From Agapetus fuscipes (taxonomy: Eukaryota; Arthropoda; Insecta; Trichoptera; Glossosomatidae), in the NCBI GenBank assembly GCA_951799405.1, contig OX637332.1, forward strand, positions 31,534,832-31,598,831: DNA of 64,000 nt, written 5' to 3'. The notes beneath the pieces are model-generated. The model did not search any database and was not told where the DNA came from. It saw only the letters and a program-made list of their open reading frames with translations. The number at the start of each line of letters is the position of its first letter. The stretch's first letter is position 1. The translations under genes and the position numbers were made by a program. Of the stretch, positions 55,851 to 64,000 are shown in pieces.

Positions 55851-56329
55851 TAATTTACTAATTACAAAACGGCTAACGCAATCACAATGCCATACATTTC
55901 TACACCCGTTGCATAATGTTACATTATGCAACCGGTAACCGTGTTAAAATGAACATGCGCATGCGCATTGTCAGAATTGGAACCATTTTTTAATTTCAAA
56001 TGTCAACCTTGTATGGGGGTATGAAGACCTGTCAATCCAAGATGGCCGCAAGCGATCAGCTGATTAGGCTTCATACAATATTAGTGATATTCGGTAGGTA
56101 GGAATTACCGTGGTGATGAGACTTTCAGCCCTGTTCAGATGAAAATAAATAAGTATATTTTATGTGTAGAGTCAAATAAAAATTGTTAATAGTGCTAAAA
56201 TTTATCGAATTTATTTATCGGATTGCTCCAAATAAAGCTTTCCTTTTTTCAATGGAAAATAAAAGGCTTGAAAGGAAAACAATACAAAAAATTTCACCGC
56301 AAAAAATAAACAAACTCAAAAAGTACTTG
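55851..56329. other. no gene; small palindrome at 55908-55932
   Basis: gttgcataatgt and acattatgcaac are perfect inverted 12-mers separated by one base. The rest is unremarkable. Confidence 0.5.
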
Positions 56330-56550
56330 GTTAATAGGTGAGTATGAGGTTGATCACCTATGCTGTACAAATTTGGTTCACCTGCCAATACAACTGCAGG
56401 GCATATGTTTATTTGAGTTTTGGGTTTGAATGTTTAAGCTTATATGCAGGATGTAAAAGCGCGACCTTATACAAATGTGTCGGCTTATGGGCATGAATTC
56501 AATATGAAACCTAAACATAATTTATTTTTACAACTTAGGTTAGATTAGAT
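56330..56550 (+). repeat. Repeat-A, internally deleted
   Basis: ttaataggtgagtatgaggt, then the cacccctg...ggcaag core is absent, followed by tgcagggcatatgtttattt and acaacttaggttagattag. Confidence 0.75.
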
Positions 56551-56855
56551 AATCGAAGGGAATGATAAATCACACGTTTTGACAAAGGTAAGGTTTTAAT
56601 TACTTCAAATGGACGAGTACATTATAATGACTATTATTCACTATTTTGTTAATTCTCTCATGGTCGTAGAAAAAGTATTGTATGCCACTGCACGTAATTA
56701 GTCTTTGTAACACTCGTGCTTTCTATTGTGCCATTCGGCTGCGCCTCATGGCACAAACTAGCACTCGTGTTAAAAAGACTATCATTACTTGGCAGTGGCA
56801 TAAATAACTATTATAATACAGTTCTACATATCAAGCAAGAAACAAATCTTCCACT
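56551..56855. other. no feature recognised
   Basis: AT-rich spacer. Confidence 0.4.
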
Positions 56856-57215
56856 TGAAGCTAACCCATCACCAGCGACCGCCAAAATTCCCAACACACT
56901 CTTTTCCTCCATTCTTCCCTGTCTTGTGCGGCTCTTTTAAGGTCTGCATATGATGAGCAGCGCACGTCCACCAACAGGTCCTCCAGGTATTCTTGGCGTG
57001 GGCGTCCCCTAGAGTTGGTCCCCTCAGTCATCTCCTCCATTATGGCATGCAAGAGGCCTTCTTGTCGTATTACATGGCCGATCTATCTTGCACACGCCCT
57101 TCGGACAAGGTCCTGAGCAGATGCCTTCCTCCTTCGATTCTTTGGAGAACCTCCTCATTTGTAGTGTGGTCTCTCCAGGAAATTCCTTGTAGTAAAGACC
57201 TTACTAAGTAATTTT
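56856..57215 (-). pseudogene. RTE-type LINE C-terminal fragment
   Basis: The minus strand reads ISWRDHTTNEEVLQRI-like, a VRRACARSAM/IRQEGLLHAIMEEM block, then GTNSRGRPRQEYLEDLLVDV and LKRAAQDREEWRKR. These are RTE post-RT hallmarks (GRPR, DRE.WR), spread over two frames. Confidence 0.7.
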
Positions 57216-57554
57216 TGTTTGCTAAAAATAATCCACCTCAAGATTTAGAGCAAAAAAGAATGAATATAATTATATCGGAAAAGCAAAACATTTTATTATA
57301 TCATCTCTAAATTAACATAAAACTACGGCCGTTTCATGTTACTTGTTCTCAAATGCATAATTTCATGTGATTTTGTTCGATTTATTTTTCCACAAGATCG
57401 AATTGGCAATAAAATAGTTTTTGTAAATGAAAAAAATATTCTTGTCTCAAAGTTGAGCAAATCTAATTTGGGCTGAAATGAAGTGCCAAAAAATCGCAGA
57501 AGTGTGAAATTATTGATGAAACCTTTGAATATGACTCCATGAAGTTTTTCTTCT
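57216..57554. other. no feature recognised
   Basis: AT-rich spacer. Confidence 0.4.
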
Positions 57555-57826
57555 AAATCTAAATTGCAAAGGTATACTCGTATATCATTTCGATAAAGAT
57601 ATATTCATATCTTGACATTCATATTAAATGCATTCCCACAAGCAGGCACGAATAAGTTTACGCTAACACATGCATGATGACCTACAATATAAAAACCCAA
57701 TATCAAATGAACATAAGCCCTGCAACTCTTGCTGACCTTCCCCGAAACAGGGGTGACATTGGCAAAGTGAACCATCTTTTTACAGTATGGGTGGTCAGCC
57801 TCATACCAACCTATAAGTCAAGGAAT
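57555..57826 (-). repeat. Repeat-A, full length
   Basis: aaatctaaattgcaaaggta to accaacctataagtcaagg; contains a small internal duplication (tatcatttcgataaagata). Confidence 0.87.
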
Positions 57827-57904
57827 TAACAAGGACAAACCGTGTAAAAGCTTTCATGCATCTCCATACACTACTGACTTTCCTTGGACAAAAGTTCAAT
57901 CTTA

Positions 57905-58180
57905 GACCGGTCTGTAGTCCGGTGGCAACACTTGGGACTCGTAAATGGAAGCTTGTGGATTCGGATCCCGGGTTGAAAAAAATCATAAAACCTTTACCAA
58001 AGACCGGTCACTAAAAGGTTCATCCAGCCTTACAGCAACTGGGTCTTGCTTGAGTATTGGCGCATTGTAGCGACGACCAAGCTCTTAAAAACATCTCTGT
58101 GGCACTAAACACAAGTGTCATAGACCCCTAGAGCCTCTAGAATCTAGGGAGTCTCCCGCACCGGATTTCTTAAAAAAAAA
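57905..58180 (+). repeat. SINE-1, poly(A)-tail variant
   Basis: gaccggtctgtagtccggtg, then ggttcatccagccttacagc, tcatagacccctagagcct, caccggatttcttaaaaa. It is the only full plus-strand tail-B copy. Confidence 0.88.
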
Positions 58181-58705
58181 CAATGAAAGCCGATTGAGCA
58201 ACCGATCGAAGAAAAATGTTGAAAAAGAATGATGACACAAAACTGGGCATTAAAGCCGTTTCAATTTTCGAAGGATTTTTCCATTTCTCGGGCATCAAGA
58301 TATTCATGGATGCATCCCATATTTCCGATCCATTCCCCTGCTGTGTATTTATGACAGTAAACAGCGGATGACGAGCCCGTAGTGCGAGCATGAAATATTT
58401 ATGTGCATCCCAGTGAACTCAGTCCTAGCGTTTACTAGAATATGTTTGGAGATTAGAACAGCGCTTGTAGCGAGCGTTTAGCTTTACATACATTTACATA
58501 AGACGTAATGGTGGAGTTGAAAGGTATTTGTTAGTACTTGGAATACAGGTCACAGACTGCTCGGGGCGTGCGAGCGCTTGGTCAACATGTATTAGGGGGT
58601 GGGGCTGCAGGGGCTGCAAGGGGCTGCAGGGGCTAAAGGAGAAGGGAAGAGAGAACCTTGAACAAGGCAGGCATTTCCAATGTGATCAGTTTTGACATAA
58701 TTTTA
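58181..58705. other. no gene; G-rich short tandem at 58590-58640
   Basis: The G-rich block ggggctgcaggggctgcaag repeats a ggggctgca unit about four times and has enough GGG(G) runs to form a G-quadruplex. Confidence 0.5.
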
Positions 58706-59385
58706 ATCAAATGAAAATAATGGTACACAATTGTATATTGCTGCCGACCCTGATGTATGGAAGCGAGTCGTGAACGGTGAATGAAAGAGAAGTAAATAAG
58801 GTTTGCACCGTAAGCATGGATCATTTGAGAAGTATGTCAGGAAACACACTGAAAGATAGAGTGAGAAACGAATGGGTTCTGAATGAATGCGGAGTAAAAG
58901 AAAGCGTGAAAGTGATAGTTCAAAGAAATGTGATGCGATAGTTTGGACAATTTGAAAGGACTAATGAAGACTGACTGACAAAAAAGGGAATGTTATAGGT
59001 AAGCGTGGAAGGGAAAGACCTAGGAAAGAATGGATTGATCAGATAAGTGAGATTGCGAATGAATGGAATTTACAGAGCGGTGACAAGAGAAGAGCGTGCA
59101 TGAAAAGAGTGATGAAACTAGATGAGATGAAATAAGTATCCAAGGACAGAGTCAAGTGGAGGCACTTGTGTGAGGTTCTTGTTTTGTCGTGCCGTTGCTT
59201 TCACTTCACGGGAAGTCCTTTCGACACTTGAGAAAATATATAGCTTTGCATGAGCGTCCATGTGCTGTGGGTCCTTCTGACACATACATACAGGACGGGT
59301 ACGAGGAGGGTTTGAGCATACTTGTGTGGTGGTACCGGCCACCCCTAGAGGAATGGCGGCAAGATACAAGACAAGACAAGGAGTA
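58706..59385 (+). pseudogene. RTE-like LINE 3' end, degenerate, (ACAAG)n tail
   Basis: It is the same subfamily as 51528-52290. It reads VHNCILLPTLMYGSES, stop, TVNEREVNKVCTV, LRSMSGNTLKDRVRNEW, NECGVKESVKV, then a stop within the WFGHIER equivalent, a deletion around the LTKRVYKG equivalent, and ANEWNLQS. The conserved 3' end ggccacccctagaggaatgg and the tail acaagacaag follow. An inserted segment lies at 59173-59328. Confidence 0.82.
59173..59328. mobile_element. short insertion with 9-bp direct repeat
   Basis: acttgtgtg is present at 59164-59172 and again at 59320-59328. The sister copy at 51528 has no extra sequence between these points, so about 147 bp plus one duplication was inserted. 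The insert matches no other family seen here. Confidence 0.55.
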
Positions 59386-59894
59386 TAAGTTTGTTTTAAT
59401 TAAAAATTACCATCATTACTATGTGCGGATCGAAAGCAGGTAGGTCAGCGGTAAGATCTCTATATAGGCAGATAGTTGATATATTGAATTCTGGCTGAAC
59501 TAAAATGATTTAAAGCTTAAAGAAAAAATAAAATTGCAATATGCATATTTGCAAATGCTGCGATCGTGTCGTCCTCTCATTGCTTGTTTGACTTATCTAC
59601 CTTTTGATTGAAAGATGACATTTCAATAAAAGTGTCTTAAAAATCACATTCAACACAATCTGAGCTAAGAAAAAAACTATAAAGTGCGATAATAGAAGAG
59701 TTATTTTAAATATTTTTATAATCGATTTCCAGTTTTCATAAGACACATTGGCCCAATACACATATCTACAAACATTGCTCGTTTGAATTAACATCTGATG
59801 GACATATGACTAACAAGCACTAAGACGACTGTGTGTCATTTTTCATGGAGGTGATCAAGTGACAAACCTTTTGGAATCAATTGCAAATGATTTT
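59386..59894. other. no feature recognised
   Basis: AT-rich spacer. Confidence 0.4.
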
Positions 59895-60155
59895 CTAATC
59901 TAATCTAATCTAATCTAAGTTGCAAGGATATGTTACATTGAAGATTCACATTACATGCATTCTCACAACCAGACACATACAAGTTCGCGCTTGCACATGC
60001 CTCATGTGAACCTACAACATAAAAATCAAATCTCAAATGGACATACACCCTGCAACTCTTGCCGTCCTTCCCTGAGACAGGGGTGACATTGGCAAAGTGA
60101 ACCATTTTTACAGCATGGGTGGTCAGCCGCATACCAACCTATAAGTCAAGGAACT
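59895..60155 (-). repeat. Repeat-A, full length with (TAATC)n tail
   Basis: ctaatctaatctaatctaag at the left is its tail; core gccgtccttccctgagaca; right end ataccaacctataagtcaag. Very similar to the truncated copy at 34904. Confidence 0.92.
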
Positions 60156-60825
60156 TTGATTAGCATTATCCAAAGCAAAACCGTAAAATACATGACCCAA
60201 CAACTTTTGGAGTAATTGACAAATCTCTTGCTTTACAAACTCAGAATAACATATCAAGAAGATCCAGAAAAAAACAAAACATCAACGATACACTATAAAG
60301 TGTATTTTTTTATTTACCAAAAGTTTGGGAGCCTGCGGACTGACCTGAAGCACAATATCTATTATCTATTGAGATGAGGGTACTATTACTGACTCAAAGC
60401 GAAGGACGACACATAAAAGAATAACCGATGGAAACAGATTTATTTATGCTGGCTGGACTAGTTATTTACAATGAAACCGAAAAGAAAACTACTCGAGAGT
60501 CCACCATAAAGTCCATCAGGTTTATTACAAACAAAACTCTTTTATTTTTATTTTGTGTACACAAGAGGTTTCTCTCATTGCAGTGCACCCTCACAGTCAT
60601 TAATAAGCTATGATAAACTCTTTTTCGTTTGCTTTACTCGTATATCTATAACAGCTGAGTTAATAAGAGTTATACTCCAAATTAAAAGACTTGTTGAGCC
60701 ATGATCCCCCGGTCGTAGTCTCCTACACATATTCTTTAAAACTGTCTAACAAGGTGGGACTGTGAATTAGGTTTTTTGTTGCAAAACTATGTTTTCAGGA
60801 AAATCATAATACTGTTACTGTAACT
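60156..60825. other. no feature recognised
   Basis: AT-rich spacer with a motif-free frame at 60428-60613. Confidence 0.4.
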
Positions 60826-61190
60826 CTGTCGCCATTCCGCTAGGGGTGGCCAGAGCCTCTGCAGAGTTGCCTCCATTTTTTCCTATCCTGACATACCTCT
60901 TTCAATTCCTTCATATCTATCACCTTTTTCATGCATTTTCTTCTTTTACGCTCCCTTGTATATCCCATTCTTTCACAATCTCCACAATCTGATCACTCCA
61001 TACTTTTCTCGGTCGTCCCTTCCCTCTTTTTCCTTTCACACTTTCTTTGTATACATACTTTGTCAGTCTATCATCATTCATTCTTTCCACTTGCCCAAAC
61101 CATCTCATCACATTCTTTTGTACTTTAACTTTCACATCCTCTTTCAAATTACATTCTTTTTTTACTCATTCATTCCTAACTCTAATAATC
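60826..61190 (-). pseudogene. RTE-like LINE C-terminal fragment
   Basis: The minus strand reads MKEDVKVKVQKNVMRWFGQV, RMNDDRLTKYVYKESVKGK, GRPRKVWSDQIVEIVKEWDI, followed by a frameshift and the 3' end with ggccacccctagcgg-type sequence and a GTAACA-type tail near 60815-60830. Confidence 0.82.
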
Positions 61191-61430
61191 TATATCTATA
61201 AAGAAGGATGTGTGTATGTATGTATGTATGTATGTATGTATGTATGTATGTATGTATGTCCCCTATAGACTCATAAACCGCTCGTCCGATTTTGACGAAA
61301 TTTTCAGGAAACATGTAACATATTCTTAGAACGAATCCTGTGAAGTTTGATGGTGATCAAATAAACAGTGGTTCTCAATTCTCGATATTTCAGCAACGAG
61401 GTCGGTAAATTTTGAAACCACCCAATAGAA
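61191..61430 (+). mobile_element. Helitron-like 5' end with (GTAT)n
   Basis: tctatatctataaagaagga leads into a (TATG)n microsatellite (61212-61258), then cccctatagactcataaacc and gtccgattttgacgaaattt. From general knowledge this arrangement recurs at the 5' ends of arthropod Helitron-related repeats. No 3' CTRR end was found, so it is a fragment. Confidence 0.4.
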
Positions 61431-61449
61431 GAAGACCATTATATTCAAC

Positions 61450-61598
61450 TACAATACATAATCTTAGTTGCAAATATACATTTACATTAAAGATTCATAT
61501 AAAATGCATGCTCACAAGTAGACACATGTAAGTTCACGCTTACAAATGCTGCATGTGTACCTACTCATAATTTAAAATCCAAATCTAAAATGAACAAC
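61450..61598 (-). repeat. Repeat-A, 5'-truncated
   Basis: cataatcttagttgcaaata to aatctaaaatgaac; it abuts SINE-2. Confidence 0.75.
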
Positions 61599-61604
61599 CC
61601 AGTA

Positions 61605-61820
61605 ACTTTTACTTTACGCCAACTTGAAATGGATGTTATTCAGCTCCTGAGTGGCTTGACACTCATTTCTTATGAAGGCTGAGTAAGCCTTGCCGGTATT
61701 TTATTTTGGGTTAGAAATAAACACTGAAACGAGAAATAATTTTTGACAACTTCAGTGGGATTATAACTCGAGATCTCGGCATGGAATGCAGTTACTCTAC
61801 CAACTAAGCTATAGACCGGA
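61605..61820 (-). repeat. SINE-2, 3'-truncated, diverged
   Basis: ttacgccaacttgaaatgga, agtaagccttgccggtattt, and the decayed tRNA-like end accaactaagctatagaccg. Confidence 0.82.
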
Positions 61821-61856
61821 CTTTTTACAAATATGGTGGATCGATATCGGTTTGGT

Positions 61857-62411
61857 TAGGGGTAAGCAACCTGCGGCTCACCAGCCACATGCGGCTCTTT
61901 GGGTGTGAAGTTACGGCTCTTTAGCTTCATACGCAAATATAAAAAAAAAACACAGAATTATACTTCTGATCGAAAAAAACTAAATCGTTCTGAATCGATT
62001 AACGATCTCTCCGCTACTTGTACTCGCTTTTCACCCCCTACCCTCCCCCCGCCCCATCGACGCTATTTATTGTTGGCAAAAAAACATTTGTGGCTCTTTA
62101 CAAATCCAAATCCAAAATAAGATATGTATCATTTGAGATTCACATCAAATGCATTCCCATAAGCAGACACACATAATTTCGCGCTCACACATACCGCATG
62201 TGGAACTACAATATAAAAACCCAATCTTAAATGAACATAAGCCCTGCAACTCTTGCCGACCTTCCCTGAAACAGGGGCGACATTGGCAAAGTGAACCATT
62301 TTTTACAGTATGGGTGGTCAGCCTTATACCAACCTATAAGTCAAGGAAAAACTTTGAAATTTGTAAATTGTAATTTTTGGCTCTTCCGACTCAAAAGGTT
62401 GCCGACCCCTG
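61857..62411. mobile_element. hAT-like non-autonomous element with nested Repeat-A
   Basis: The left end taggggtaagcaacctgcgg and the inverted right end (ggttgccgacccctg, i.e. CAGGGGTCGGCAACC) match the widespread hAT terminal repeat. The adjoining ctgcggctcaccagccacat and gcggctcttt are also typical. The Repeat-A at 62112-62349 is inserted inside, so the element itself is about 320 bp. A clean 8-bp duplication was not found. Confidence 0.65.
62112..62349 (-). repeat. Repeat-A, full length, nested in hAT-like element
   Basis: aaatccaaaataagatatg to accaacctataagtcaagg; core gccgaccttccctgaaaca. Confidence 0.88.
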
Positions 62412-63211
62412 GCCTAGACAAAAGTTCCAAATTAAAAAATGTTATTCAAGTATTCCAAGTTGAATTTTAGAAATGTAAGAAAGCTTTTATATCCCGCACT
62501 TATAAAAAATACGATAAACGAAAGTTCGTAGGTCACAACTAGAAGACCATATTGAAATATAATATTATTATTATAACCTTTTATTGAAACATACTTTTAA
62601 TTAAAATATACATAATATAGTTGTTTTTTCAAAAAACGCATTTCTGTAAAATTATATACTCACCACAAATTTAAAGATCGTTTTTTTCTCGGCGGTTAAA
62701 CGTCTTTCTTCTATGTGACAATGGTCCAAAGCAACCAAGATAAACAAAATGTTTGCCTTTTACCTAACCCGGCCGTGCGACTTACAATTTTGTTGTCAAT
62801 AGAAAATGTTCCGTGTGCACTACCTAAAACTTTCACTTATTGAAATAATGGATAGAGCACATTTTAAATGTGGGGAAAAAATGTGAATTCACTTGGCCGG
62901 GATAAAGACAGGACAGGGAGTCAAAAATTCAACATAAATTAAACACTTTTATGGAGATAGTTGAAAAAACACTTAAGTGCATCATATTGTATGAAGCATT
63001 TTCCCCAACTGCATACGTTTCACAGTGCGGTTACATTGAAAAATATTCCTGATTGTTTGGAATACATTTATTTCTTCACTTTGCTCAAAGAGTATAGTGA
63101 ATTTTATAGATTAGTTCTTTAATTGTATGATTATAAAATTTAATTTATTGTTTATATTCTTTTCTTGTATAGGTATTGACCTATACAGATGCATATTGAT
63201 GCATCTGACCA
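62412..63211. other. no gene recognised
   Basis: AT-rich unique-looking sequence. Confidence 0.4.
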
Positions 63212-63405
63212 ACTATAAATAGAAAATGGTTCACTCTGCCAATGTCACCCCTGTTTCAGGGAAGGTCAGCAAAGAGTTGCAGGGTGTATGTTCATTTCAG
63301 ATTTGGGTTTTTATGTTGTAGGTTCACACGCAGAATGTGCAAGTGTGAACTTATACGTGTCTGCTTGTGGGCATGCACTTAATGTGAATTCCAAATGTAA
63401 CAATT
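63212..63405 (+). repeat. Repeat-A, truncated at both ends
   Basis: aaatggttcactctgccaat, ctgtttcagggaaggtcagc, cttgtgggcatgcacttaat; the terminal ttgcaacttagatta is missing. Confidence 0.85.
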
Positions 63406-64000
63406 ATGGGTATCGCCGTCGAAATTTGTACCTTTTGTCTTGTGCGTGTGTCCCCTAATGATTTTCAGCTTTTTCATAAAAACTGGTGATCTCTACTGAA
63501 TTCTAAAATTATCAGAGTAAAGTAAATAAAAACTGCAAAAAGCATTAAGTGGCGATATAATTAAAAAATAAAACAAAAACGCCTTTTTTCCATTCCCATA
63601 CAAATTTTACATGTCCGCAACCCGTTTTTGACCCTTTGATGGCATGATACGATCAAAATAGTCAAACGTTTTTAAAGTTGAGTATTTTAGCATATACCTT
63701 AGTAACGTATCTTTCATTTTCTGTACTAGCCACAATAATATTTACTTATTTAAACACGAAATATTGATTGCTAAGGGTTGTCTCCATTTTTGGCTCCGAA
63801 ATTTTTCTTTTAGTATGTTACCAATTCCATTGGAACTGACAAAAATCTTGCAATCTTAAGTATTTGTTCACGTATGGTAACTCTTTGATGCAGTGTGGAC
63901 AACACAAAAAAACTCATTCGATACCTTCATTTTCTTCTGAGAACGTTTACATCAGACTCGGGAATTTGTCGTGTGTGTTTTGAGTGGAAGTTAGCTTGGC
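63406..64000. other. no feature recognised
   Basis: AT-rich sequence to the window end; no ORF or repeat from the families above. Confidence 0.4.

Noticed and set aside
60930..61268. Three plus-strand frames near 61 kb
   Set aside because: They are antisense to an RTE-like LINE fragment or translate the GTAT microsatellite.

Overview
The window looks like a piece of an AT-rich arthropod nuclear genome, most likely insect. The evidence is the mix of Jockey/CR1-, RTE- and L2-like LINEs, two tRNA-derived SINE families, PIF/Harbinger- and hAT-type DNA transposons, spliced exons with GT/AG borders, and no bacterial-style operons. A lepidopteran would fit, but the sequence alone does not prove the order. 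Nearly everything is transposon-derived, and no long host gene is present.

The only good candidate for a host gene is a small spliced plus-strand locus at about 29.8-31.85 kb. It has an internal exon (29834-29933), a terminal coding exon (30561-30713, stop at 30702-30704) and a 3'UTR exon (31677 to about 31855, with AATAAA). I do not recognise the protein. Its visible C-terminus holds a Cys-x-x-Cys stretch and a very Lys/Arg-rich tail. Its introns are loaded with SINEs, and a Harbinger-like element (28550-29625) lies just upstream.

Dispersed families dominate the rest. Repeat-A is an unclassified unit of about 240-270 bp, present about 30 times in both orientations, often 5'-truncated and ending in (GATTA)n or TTATAGA-type tails. 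SINE-1 is tRNA-derived and carries one of two different 3' modules, ending in (ATT)n or poly(A). SINE-2 is tRNA-derived and ends in (TTGCG)n. Many RTE-like LINE 3' ends occur, with tails such as (ACAAG)n. One Jockey/CR1-type LINE keeps an open 809-codon RT frame (23268-26030), and a second LINE 3' end lies at 49023-50385.

Further structures: a TIR element with subterminal repeats inserted in a SINE-like repeat with a 4-bp duplication (17079-18347), itself holding a possible TA-flanked element; a decayed transposase-like pseudogene (about 14260-15790); a degenerate Harbinger copy (46954-48636); a TIR MITE (52500-52735); an hAT-like element with a nested Repeat-A (61857-62411); candidate solo LTRs; and a tandem/inverted minisatellite (33559-35240) built on a 14-bp motif with a 192-bp higher-order unit on one side and a 77-bp unit on the other. 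Several Penelope-like fragments share a hammerhead-like core motif. Stretches with no recognisable feature are listed as such. All boundaries were read by eye and are approximate unless a target-site duplication fixes them.
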